Positions 7,724-12,772 of a stretch of DNA of 12,772 nucleotides are shown here, piece after piece. How positions within the stretch are numbered: the first letter of the stretch is position 1; every line of letters starts with the position of its first letter. The DNA comes from CAZCZU01 sp964503475 (GTDB taxonomy: Bacteria; Pseudomonadota; Zetaproteobacteria; Mariprofundales; Mariprofundaceae): positions 1 through 12,772 of the forward strand of contig CAZCZU010000058.1 in NCBI GenBank assembly GCA_964503475.1, read 5' to 3'. Under the pieces are notes generated by a model. It was not told the origin of the DNA and did not search any database. It saw nothing but the letters and a program-made list of their open reading frames with translations. The position numbers and the translations under genes are program-made.

Positions 7724-8434
7724 CTAATCAAGCACGCGAAGCAGTGCCCGGATTTTTGACCAGAGCAACGCTCTGGGCATCTCCATGGCCAGCACCTGCA
7801 TGCAGCGCTCAAGCCATTTCTGCCTCTGCTGCAGACGTACGGCCGCCTTTTCGAGGTCCCTGCGAACAGCATCACCATAGGCCCCTTCGGCCTTGGCCAT
7901 CGCCTTGCGCAGCAAGGGCAGCGAAGGATCCATCATCGCCAGGTCGATCACGTCGCGGCTGAATACGCCGTCATCGGCCCAGCGATCCGAATTGGCCAGC
8001 AGTTTGCTCGCTGCCATATCCAGAGATGTTAACGAAGCAATACCGCACAAGGCATCCCCTGCTCCGGGCGCTTCCAGTCGCATGCGCCCTTCAAGGACAA
8101 TCTCGAATTTAATCGGCTGATCGTCGACCATCAGTTCGGTTCGGATGCCGTACTGATCCGCCCTGATGCCGGTATGCCGAATCCACGGCTCTGAGCCGGC
8201 GCGCACGAGCGGACTTATCCCTTCCGCCCCCCTGAGCAACTGGCGAAGGCTTCGGTAGTGCTCTATCCCGGAAACAAGAAAATCGATATCGACCGATTCG
8301 CGGTATTCTCCATAGCGCAAGGCCATCGCGGTGCCGCCGCCAAACAGGCACTGGTGATCTCTGAGCAGCGCACCATCAAGAGCGCCGAGCACACGGGCAA
8401 TGCGCCGATGATGGGGCCGCCTATACTGCTGCAT
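7724..8434 (-). CDS. AbiEii/AbiGii-type nucleotidyltransferase, probable toxin
   Basis: The 236-residue protein has the nucleotidyltransferase pattern of the AbiEii/AbiGii/MenT toxins. It shows GGGTA (32-36), then RESVDIDFL (45-53) with the metal-binding pair Asp49 and Asp51. A third acidic strand follows (IKFEIV, Glu111), then KLLANSDRWADDGVFSRDVIDL (144-165) with Lys144, Arg151 and Asp161, matching the family's K-x(6)-R-x-x-D block. All key residues are present, so it should be active. Related toxins transfer nucleotides to targets such as tRNA 3' ends, and some AbiE systems abort phage infection. It overlaps the upstream HTH gene by 14 bases, which implies one transcript and coupled translation. 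The cellular target is unknown. Confidence 0.85.
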   Translation of the reverse strand: MQQYRRPHHRRIARVLGALDGALLRDHQCLFGGGTAMALRYGEYRESVDIDFLVSGIEHYRSLRQLLRGAEGISPLVRAGSEPWIRHTGIRADQYGIRTELMVDDQPIKFEIVLEGRMRLEAPGAGDALCGIASLTSLDMAASKLLANSDRWADDGVFSRDVIDLAMMDPSLPLLRKAMAKAEGAYGDAVRRDLEKAAVRLQQRQKWLERCMQVLAMEMPRALLWSKIRALLRVLD

Positions 8435-8906
8435 CGCTGCCGCCGAGCCCCAGGCGGAGCGCCTCGATCAGTTGCTGCTCGGCAGGCTCCAGTGCAGCTT
8501 CATCCAGATAGCGCCAGTTGCGCTCATAAATGCTCAGGGCCTCCGCAGGCGTCAGGGTATCGGTCCCGTGCACCTGCCAGGCAAGCTTTTTCAGTTGTGG
8601 GTAGTCGGCCAGATTGATCCGCACCGGGATCATGCCGGAAAGGTCTGCATCAGACCGGTTGGCCTGTGCCGGATCGATGATGCCGAAATCCAGCCCCAGC
8701 GCCGCCATGGCATTCAGGTAGGCCCCCATGGTGACAGAGGGCTCTCCCTTCTCGATCCTGTGGAAGGTGGCGCGGGACATCCCGGCGGCTTCGGCGGCGA
8801 CGGTCGCGCTGATCCGCATCTGCTTGCGATGCAGACGAATCTGCTGCCCCAGCTCGGTTAGCTGGTCAGCCACAAGCGTTGTTACATCCGGTGTCTTCTT
8901 TGCCAT
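8421..8906 (-). CDS. Xre-type HTH regulator, probable antitoxin of the nucleotidyltransferase
   Basis: This 161-residue protein has an N-terminal Xre/Cro helix-turn-helix (about 16-72) with recognition helix SRATFHRIEKGEPS (44-57). A separate C-terminal region of about 80 residues is rich in Trp, Tyr and Leu (KKLAWQVHG, EALSIYERNWRYLDE). It is the first gene of a two-gene operon and its stop lies 14 bases inside the nucleotidyltransferase gene. By position and fold it should be the repressor and antitoxin of the pair. Classic AbiEi antitoxins are winged-helix proteins, so this is a different antitoxin type joined to an AbiEii-like toxin. The C-terminal region is the likely toxin-neutralising part, which is inference. 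Confidence 0.8.
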   Translation of the reverse strand: MAKKTPDVTTLVADQLTELGQQIRLHRKQMRISATVAAEAAGMSRATFHRIEKGEPSVTMGAYLNAMAALGLDFGIIDPAQANRSDADLSGMIPVRINLADYPQLKKLAWQVHGTDTLTPAEALSIYERNWRYLDEAALEPAEQQLIEALRLGLGGSDAAV

Positions 8907-8912
8907 AGTGTT

Positions 8913-8952
8913 TCATATATTGATCATTTATGCATATTTGTCAAATATATGA
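8913..8952 (-). promoter_or_regulatory. Promoter and operator of the Xre-nucleotidyltransferase operon
   Basis: An AT-rich block just upstream of the HTH start contains the perfect palindrome ATATTTG-T-CAAATAT (8934-8948). Read on the minus strand, this includes a consensus -35 TTGACA (8939-8944). AATATA (8916-8921) lies 17 bases downstream as a poor -10, and TATATG or ATATAT at 18-19 bases are alternatives. A looser second inverted repeat links TCATATATTGA (8913-8923) with TCAAATATATGA (8941-8952). A repressor bound at the palindrome would cover the -35 box. The regulator is presumably the HTH protein itself. Confidence 0.6.
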
Positions 8953-9015
8953 TACTATTTTTTTTTGTGACTGGCGATCAGGGGCTGGCCCCTTCATCGT
9001 TAAGCCGCTTCGGCC

Positions 9016-9888
9016 CTATGAATCCTGCAGGGCCATCTCGGCCATCTGCATGGTGCCTTCAAAGGATTGGGCACCGGCAATGAAGAGGCCGTTGTGGCAG
9101 AAGACGGCATCCGCAATGCCGGTCGCCGCCTGCAGCTCGGCACCGTTCAGCCCGGCCCAGCTGGCTGGCAGCGGCTTGCGGTTCTCGAATGAGCCATGCT
9201 CGACCGGTACGCACTGGATGCGCCACTCCCCGGTCGGGGCGGGGTAGAGCACGTAGAGGGCTTCATCCGACAGATTGTGCACGGTGCGTTTCCACGGCGT
9301 GTACTGCTCCAGCACGATCACGCGCGGGTCGGCCGCATCCTCGATGGCTTTGGCCACGATCGCCTTGGCACTGATGCCGCCGCGTGATGCAGCAATAAAG
9401 CGGCCCAGCAGCCTTGAGGCAAACTCCACCGCTTCGTCAAAGGCTTCATCGAAGTGGGTATCTTCCTGCCAGGTCGGGTTAAACATGCCGATGGTATGGC
9501 TGAGGCTGATGCCCTCCTGCACCCCTTCGACATGGCCGCAATCGATGGCATCGATGGTGGAGACGAGCCCCGCATCGACAGCCGCTGCCACCTCTTCATT
9601 ACTCTCGCATGCCTCGACACCATACTTCTGCCAGATCAGGCCGAAGGATGAGAAGGGAATGCCATTTTCGCGCGCCCCTGCCCCCCCTTTCTGATAATGA
9701 TCGAAACGGTCCCGCTCAGGATCATGCTCAAGGCCCACATCGATGACGATGTCCGCTTTGGAGATAATCTCCGGATCGCGGGTGCGGATCAGCTCAAACG
9801 ATGGCAGCAGGCGCTTGAACAGCGCCACGCTGAACACATCATCCGCATGAAAATTGCCGTTGTGCGTTACGATTGTTTTATCAGTCAT
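9016..9888 (-). CDS. MYG1 family protein (DHH-superfamily metal-dependent phosphoesterase)
   Basis: The 290-residue protein starts with THNGNFHADDVFSVALF (8-24), the metal-binding H-x-x-x-F-H-x-D-D block of the MYG1/UPF0160 family. This is followed by ADIVIDVG (45-52), FDHYQKGG (62-69, in place of the DHH motif), FSSFGLIWQKYG (79-90) and a later STIDAIDCGH (110-119). Length and motif order are normal for bacterial MYG1 proteins. The eukaryotic relative is a 3'-5' RNA exonuclease acting in the nucleus and mitochondria. The bacterial role is not established, though an RNA or oligonucleotide phosphodiesterase is likely. The gene stands alone on the minus strand, divergent from the third toxin-antitoxin pair, with only a weak ribosome binding site. 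Confidence 0.9.
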   Translation of the reverse strand: MTDKTIVTHNGNFHADDVFSVALFKRLLPSFELIRTRDPEIISKADIVIDVGLEHDPERDRFDHYQKGGAGARENGIPFSSFGLIWQKYGVEACESNEEVAAAVDAGLVSTIDAIDCGHVEGVQEGISLSHTIGMFNPTWQEDTHFDEAFDEAVEFASRLLGRFIAASRGGISAKAIVAKAIEDAADPRVIVLEQYTPWKRTVHNLSDEALYVLYPAPTGEWRIQCVPVEHGSFENRKPLPASWAGLNGAELQAATGIADAVFCHNGLFIAGAQSFEGTMQMAEMALQDS

Positions 9889-9993
9889 TGCGTGGATACC
9901 ATAGAAGAGAGGGATAGGACATTCGGCGGCACTCTACCCGTTTCCATATCTTTTTCCTGCCCTGACTGGCGATAAACACTCCACCCACCTGCT

Positions 9994-10022
9994 TTGATTT
10001 ACCTGAGAGGCGCCCATATACT
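9994..10022 (+). promoter_or_regulatory. Sigma-70-type promoter of the third toxin-antitoxin pair
   Basis: TTGATT (9994-9999) and TATACT (10017-10022) are separated by exactly 17 bases and each differs little from consensus. Transcription should begin near 10029, about 26 bases before the antitoxin ATG and upstream of the GGAGG ribosome binding site at 10044-10048. I see no clear palindromic operator around it. Confidence 0.65.
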
Positions 10023-10054
10023 GGCATGTGCGTTCATCCAAACGGAGGCTCATC

Positions 10055-10282
10055 ATGAGTGCATTAGAGAACATCGAAACCCAGGCCATGCATCTTGAGC
10101 CGGCAGAGCGCGCCCTGCTGGCCGCTCACCTGATCGCCTCCCTCGACAGCGACACGGATGAAAATGCCGATGAGCTGTGGGCCAGGGAGGCCGAAGCAAG
10201 ATACGCCGCATATCAACGGGGCGAATCGGAAGCCACCCCGGCCGAAGAAGTTCTGAAAAGGGCCTCTGAAAAGCTGAAATGA
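10055..10282 (+). CDS. Addiction module antitoxin (TIGR02574 / Unstab_antitox type)
   Basis: This 75-residue, strongly acidic protein matches the small 'addiction module component' antitoxins. The N-terminal helix pattern LEPAERALLAAHLIASLD (14-31) is followed by an ELWAREAEARYAAYQRGES segment and a C-terminal EEVLKRASEKLK helix. The W-x-x-E-A and R-x-x-x-x-x-x-G spacing is typical. GGAGG at 10044-10048 fixes the ATG at 10055; an in-frame GTG upstream at 10028 would lie at the transcription start and is rejected. The stop codon overlaps the toxin start (ATGA), so the two are translationally coupled. It should bind and inhibit the ParE/RelE-like toxin. Confidence 0.88.
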   Translation: MSALENIETQAMHLEPAERALLAAHLIASLDSDTDENADELWAREAEARYAAYQRGESEATPAEEVLKRASEKLK

Positions 10283-10703
10283 TTCCGGTTCGTTTTCTCG
10301 CTCCTGCCGAGGAGGAGATGAACGCATCGGCTCAATATTATGAGCAACAGTTGCCCGGACTGGGGCATCGTTTTCTTGGCGAAGTGGCCGGCGCAATCGA
10401 CACTATCACGGCATACCCCGATTCAGGCGCTCCCTTCGCCGGCAACTACCGCCGCAAACTGTTCCGGCATTTCCCATTCGCCCTGCTGTACCGAATCGAA
10501 CCCACTGAAATCGTTATCGTTGCAGTCATGCACCAACACAGAAAACCGGGCTACTGGAAGAACAGAAGCAGTTAACACGCCTAGCCCGGCTTAAAACCTC
10601 TATTTTATCCCCAAAAATGCGCTTCTAAGCCCCGACATTAGCCCAAACAGGCACGCAAAATTTTGTTATACAAGTACTTTTCTTGGTCCGACCCTGAACT
10701 ACC
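10261..10703 (+). repeat. 443-bp direct duplication, copy 1
   Basis: This segment recurs as 10709-11151, shifted by 448 bases, with no difference that I can find. It contains the last 22 bases of the antitoxin gene, the whole toxin gene, about 110 bases of downstream noncoding DNA and one 15-base unit CGACCCTGAACTACC at its end. The bases immediately outside differ (10260 G against 10708 A; 10704 T against 11152 C), which defines the edges. Confidence 0.95.
10279..10575 (+). CDS. Type II toxin, RelE/ParE family (copy 1, paired with antitoxin)
   Basis: This 98-residue toxin has the ParE/plasmid-stabilisation pattern. FLAPAEEEMNASAQYYEQQ (6-24) is the first helical pair with the typical A-x-x-E-x-x-x-x-x-x-x-Y-Y motif. 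LGHRFLGEV, YPDSGAPF, RRKLFRHFPFALLYRIE and the end VIVAVMHQHRKPGYWKNR follow, the last being the family's H-x-x-R-x-P-x-Y-W signature. It is expected to poison gyrase or cut mRNA; the sequence does not decide between these. Its ATG overlaps the antitoxin stop and lacks its own strong ribosome binding site, so synthesis depends on antitoxin translation. Confidence 0.92.
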   Translation: MIPVRFLAPAEEEMNASAQYYEQQLPGLGHRFLGEVAGAIDTITAYPDSGAPFAGNYRRKLFRHFPFALLYRIEPTEIVIVAVMHQHRKPGYWKNRSS

Positions 10704-10708
10704 TTAAA
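10704..10708 (+). other. TTAAA spacer between the duplicated segments
   Basis: Five bases (TTAAA) separate copy 1 from copy 2. If one base of slippage is allowed, AAAG-GGCC in copy 1 aligns with AAA-GGCC here, leaving only TT unexplained. This is the novel joint of the tandem duplication. Confidence 0.7.
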
Positions 10709-11151
10709 GGCCTCTGAAAAGCTGAAATGATTCCGGTTCGTTTTCTCGCTCCTGCCGAGGAGGAGATGAACGCATCGGCTCAATATTATGAGCAACAGTT
10801 GCCCGGACTGGGGCATCGTTTTCTTGGCGAAGTGGCCGGCGCAATCGACACTATCACGGCATACCCCGATTCAGGCGCTCCCTTCGCCGGCAACTACCGC
10901 CGCAAACTGTTCCGGCATTTCCCATTCGCCCTGCTGTACCGAATCGAACCCACTGAAATCGTTATCGTTGCAGTCATGCACCAACACAGAAAACCGGGCT
11001 ACTGGAAGAACAGAAGCAGTTAACACGCCTAGCCCGGCTTAAAACCTCTATTTTATCCCCAAAAATGCGCTTCTAAGCCCCGACATTAGCCCAAACAGGC
11101 ACGCAAAATTTTGTTATACAAGTACTTTTCTTGGTCCGACCCTGAACTACC
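10709..11151 (+). repeat. 443-bp direct duplication, copy 2
   Basis: This is the second copy of 10261-10703. It carries a complete toxin gene but only the last 22 bases of the antitoxin gene, with no antitoxin promoter. Its right edge runs into two further 15-base-type units and then the RHS fragment. The apparent identity means the duplication is recent, is kept identical by gene conversion, or is an assembly artefact. Confidence 0.95.
10727..11023 (+). CDS. Type II toxin, RelE/ParE family (copy 2, no antitoxin of its own)
   Basis: This 98-residue protein is identical to the toxin at 10279-10575, including the H-x-x-R-x-P-x-Y-W ending. Unlike copy 1 it lacks an upstream antitoxin gene. Only the 22-base tail of that gene precedes it, so translational coupling is lost and no good Shine-Dalgarno replaces it. 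Expression would need read-through from the upstream operon plus independent initiation. It may therefore be nearly silent, or it may raise the toxin-to-antitoxin ratio from the shared transcript. The reading frame is intact. Confidence 0.88.
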   Translation: MIPVRFLAPAEEEMNASAQYYEQQLPGLGHRFLGEVAGAIDTITAYPDSGAPFAGNYRRKLFRHFPFALLYRIEPTEIVIVAVMHQHRKPGYWKNRSS

Positions 11152-11180
11152 CGCCCTGAACTACCCGACCCTGAACTACC
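11137..11180 (+). repeat. Three tandem 14-15-bp repeats at the duplication/RHS boundary
   Basis: CGACCCTGAACTACC (11137-11151), CGCCCTGAACTACC (11152-11165) and CGACCCTGAACTACC (11166-11180) lie head to tail. One further unit ends copy 1 of the duplication (10689-10703). The middle unit lacks one base. The array marks the exact change from toxin-associated sequence to RHS-coding sequence. Confidence 0.9.
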
Positions 11181-11181
11181 A

Positions 11182-11283
11182 CCATTCACCGACGATACCG
11201 GCGCGCTGCTGCGACTACTTTCGTACGATGCCTTCGGAAAGCCGCGTAGTCCGTATGCGACGGATAACACTCACTCCTATCCG
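11182..11283 (+). pseudogene. Headless upstream part of the RHS reading frame
   Basis: The frame of the RHS gene stays open upstream of its first ATG back to a stop at 11143-11145. From about 11182 it reads as good RHS sequence (FTDDTGALLRLLSYDAFGKP, then RSPYATDNTHS), a typical run-up to the RHS core. There is no start codon with a ribosome binding site, and the bases before it are the 15-base repeats. The original gene has therefore lost its large N-terminal part here. Confidence 0.7.
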
Positions 11284-12003
11284 ATGGGATGGCCGGTAGA
11301 TCATGGTTATACCGAGCATGAGATGGATGCCGAGGTCGGGCTGATCAATATGCGTGCCCGCCTCTACGACCCGGTGCTCGGCCGCTTCATCTCGGCCGAT
11401 GTGACCATCGATGCCCCGGGCGATATGCAGACCTACAACCGTTACACCTATGTGATGAACAATCCGTTCGCGCATACCGATCCGAGCGGTAACTGGTCGT
11501 GGCATAACTTCTGGAAGGCAGCCAAGCCGGTGGTGATTGTTGCCGTGGCGGTTGCAACAAATAATTATCTTCTGACCGGTTCGATATTCGGTGGTGCAGG
11601 CGTTGGGATCTTGGCAGGTAATTCAATTCTTGCGGGTGCGATATCGGGCGCTGTTGCAGGAGCAATTGGTGGCGGTGTCCAAGGGGCTATACAGGGTGCA
11701 ATAACAGGGGCTGTCTTTGCCGGCATCGGAACAATGGATTTACATGGCTTGGAGCACCACTTTATTCATGGTCTTGCGGGTGCAGGTTTGAGCGCTGCCT
11801 TCGGAGGAGATCCAGTTACAGGTTTTGTTAGCGCATTTGTTCCAGCTTCGTTTGGTGATTACACGCAGTTCTTCCCTAGTTCCGGGCCAGGTGATTACGC
11901 ATCGATTTTTGCTCGGACGATGATGGCAGGAACTATCGGTGGGCTTACTAGGAAAGTGAAATCGGGGACAGTATATTCATTTCAGCGTTTGCCTAATGGC
12001 TAA
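11284..12003 (+). CDS. RHS repeat-associated core domain protein, truncated C-terminal fragment
   Basis: From its first ATG this frame gives 239 residues. It contains the RHS core signature: YTEHEMDAEVGLINMRARLY (9-28), DPVLGRFISAD, then YNRYTYVMNNPFAHTDPSGNW. A hydrophobic, glycine-rich tail of about 150 residues follows (GAISGAVAGAIGGGVQGAIQ and similar), common in RHS C-termini. Intact RHS proteins exceed 1000 residues, so this is only the tip. No known toxin motif is seen in the tail. The family usually continues after ARTxxAGxxGG with a TAS-xx-GGGKFANG-like ending. Here the frame leaves that pattern at GGLTRKV and ends inside an inverted repeat (11958-12025), so the 3' end also looks replaced. 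There is no obvious ribosome binding site, so expression is doubtful. Confidence 0.75.
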   Translation: MGWPVDHGYTEHEMDAEVGLINMRARLYDPVLGRFISADVTIDAPGDMQTYNRYTYVMNNPFAHTDPSGNWSWHNFWKAAKPVVIVAVAVATNNYLLTGSIFGGAGVGILAGNSILAGAISGAVAGAIGGGVQGAIQGAITGAVFAGIGTMDLHGLEHHFIHGLAGAGLSAAFGGDPVTGFVSAFVPASFGDYTQFFPSSGPGDYASIFARTMMAGTIGGLTRKVKSGTVYSFQRLPNG

Positions 12004-12038
12004 AGAGTATACTGTCCCCGATTTCCGTCCCCGATTTC
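11958..12038. repeat. 21-bp inverted repeat with extra direct half-copy (REP/RAYT-like element)
   Basis: Arms at 11958-11978 and 12005-12025 pair over 21 bases with one G-U, around a 26-base loop that contains the RHS stop codon. The core is ATCGGGGACAGTATA. The 12 bases GTCCCCGATTTC of the right arm (12014-12025) recur directly at 12027-12038. From memory, AATCGGGGACAG-type arms are common beside REP-associated tyrosine transposases (RAYT), but no transposase is present here. The element could also act as a transcription terminator. Confidence 0.75.
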
Positions 12039-12118
12039 AATAACGTCGAACTAAGGGGCGCAAATGGAGCCCAGCGGAATTTGAATCTATTTTGGCGCGC
12101 ATTATGCAATACTCAGTT

Positions 12119-12604
12119 CTAATCGCTTCCAAACATATAACCTTTTTTTGTATATACTATTGGCCACTGAAAATATTCCAAAACCTTATTCCCGTCGGTA
12201 AGAACAAAGTATATCGAACCCAGTTTATCGCTATATTTCACCTCTTTTTTTCGTACAGATAGAGAGCGGTTGCTTTCGTATAGCTTACAGAAATGATTTT
12301 CATAGCAATTACCTAATAGTGCAGTATCTAGATTGGTAGGTAAGGGATCGTCTCTAAATCGTTTACAGACATTGCCAAGCAGGCTTTCTATTTCTTCCGG
12401 ACTCATAACTTCGCCAAAATATCCAGACCTAATGGATTTATTGAATTCTGCAGTTTGCTTTTGATGTTGCGAAATAATCTCCGCATTGTGTTTCATGCGG
12501 CTGCATGTGCGGGCATCAAGGCCCTGAACCATGCAATCAACGCAACCACTGATAAAAAAAGGCATTGATATCAACATTAAGAAAGCAAAGCTAGATTTTC
12601 CCAT
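12119..12604 (-). CDS. Putative lipoprotein of unknown function
   Basis: I do not recognise this family. From the ATG at 12604 the protein has 161 residues and begins with a lipoprotein signal: positive GKSS, a hydrophobic stretch FAFLMLISMPFF and the lipobox ISGC, so Cys21 would be lipidated. Val at +2 suggests sorting to the outer membrane. The mature part is polar, with several further cysteines (Cys24, Cys35 and others) and a MSPEEIESLLG helix. The 12604 start is chosen because GGGGG lies 10 bases upstream and the signal peptide begins there; a longer frame from 12670 adds residues unlike a signal. The gene is markedly AT-rich compared with the left part of the window, pointing to horizontal origin. 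A role as immunity protein for an RHS toxin is possible but unsupported. Confidence 0.6.
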   Translation of the reverse strand: MGKSSFAFLMLISMPFFISGCVDCMVQGLDARTCSRMKHNAEIISQHQKQTAEFNKSIRSGYFGEVMSPEEIESLLGNVCKRFRDDPLPTNLDTALLGNCYENHFCKLYESNRSLSVRKKEVKYSDKLGSIYFVLTDGNKVLEYFQWPIVYTKKGYMFGSD

Positions 12605-12772
12605 AATCTTAATACCCCCTATTTCGCATAACAGCCCCCTACAAGCCACCATTCCACCGCCAATCGGCAATGAAATCGCACAAATGGGCTATGCGTGGAC
12701 CTGGGTCAGTTCCAGTAGAATTACGGTGACATATATGGTCCGCCCCGCGTTGCAAGGATCGAGTTTGACCGA
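12605..12772. other. Right-edge tail with possible RHS remnant and repeat end
   Basis: No complete gene is visible. On the plus strand one frame from about 12647 reads PPPIGNEIAQMGYAWTW and then becomes ordinary. The first part resembles the GNEIA-x-x-G-x-x-W-T-Y run of RHS repeat proteins, so it could be degraded RHS sequence. GAATTACGGTGACATAT (12718-12734) resembles, from memory, the ends of small REP-type elements. The window ends before either can be confirmed. Confidence 0.25.

Noticed and set aside
8968..9973. An 11-base direct repeat TGACTGGCGAT on both sides of the MYG1 gene (8968-8978 and 9963-9973)
   Set aside because: It is short and not accompanied by longer flanking identity, inverted ends or a mobility gene, so chance is likely. 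It would matter only if the MYG1 segment proves variable in relatives.
10570..10670. A possible integron attC site downstream of the toxin (AGTTAAC near the start, GTTATAC near the end)
   Set aside because: The two ends do not fit the RYYYAAC and GTTRRRY consensus, the inner boxes do not pair, and neighbouring genes are on mixed strands, unlike a cassette array.
10625..11270. Two minus-strand open frames sharing an identical C-terminal stretch
   Set aside because: They are antisense readings of the duplicated noncoding segment; their shared ends simply reflect the 443-bp duplication, and they lack family features or ribosome binding sites.
11500..11957. A polymorphic toxin domain in the RHS tail
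   Set aside because: The tail is glycine- and alanine-rich and hydrophobic, as in many RHS C-termini, with no nuclease, deaminase or ADP-ribosyltransferase motif visible.
1..12772. CRISPR arrays, tRNA or rRNA genes
   Set aside because: No regularly spaced repeat-spacer pattern, cloverleaf sequence or rRNA signature was seen; the only repeats are those listed.

Overview
The window looks like part of a proteobacterial chromosome, with broadly gammaproteobacteria-like content. The evidence is a full-length HrpA-type DEAH helicase, a two-domain polyphosphate:AMP phosphotransferase, a textbook sigma-54 (-24/-12) promoter and several proteobacterial toxin-antitoxin (TA) families. The backbone is GC-rich by eye. 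The last kilobase or so is clearly more AT-rich and fragmented, which suggests acquired DNA. I cannot name the genus from sequence alone.

Layout. Positions 114-1610 (minus) hold pap, a PPK2-type polyphosphate:AMP phosphotransferase, transcribed divergently from hrpA (1904-5809, plus). Next is a phd/yefM-parE type II TA pair (5903-6478, plus) with a recognisable promoter embedded in a regularly spaced array of GCACC/GGTGC half-sites. A gamma-glutamylcyclotransferase-like gene (6483-6986, minus) is divergent from a nitrobindin-like/DUF1794 heme-binding beta-barrel gene (7101-7640, plus), and the latter has a near-perfect sigma-54 promoter. A GC-rich hairpin separates it from a convergent two-gene operon (8906 to 7724, minus). 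That operon encodes an Xre-type HTH protein and an AbiEii/MenT-like nucleotidyltransferase, which looks like a TA or abortive-infection module. Its promoter region has a perfect palindrome containing a consensus -35 box. A MYG1-family DHH phosphoesterase (9016-9888, minus) follows.

The right end is the least ordinary part. A third TA pair (antitoxin 10055-10282, ParE/RelE toxin 10279-10575) is followed by an identical second toxin copy (10727-11023). The second copy lies in a 443-bp direct duplication that carries only the last 22 bases of the antitoxin gene. The duplication ends in 15-bp tandem repeats that run straight into a headless C-terminal fragment of an RHS protein (about 11182-12003). 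The far end of that fragment is formed by one arm of a 21-bp inverted repeat (11958-12025) resembling the ends of REP/RAYT-type elements. Beyond it lies an AT-rich orphan lipoprotein gene (12604-12119, minus) and a tail with possible RHS or repeat debris.

Taken together, housekeeping RNA and polyphosphate genes border an accessory segment with three TA-like modules in about 5 kb and a degraded RHS locus. That is typical of a recombination-prone island edge.
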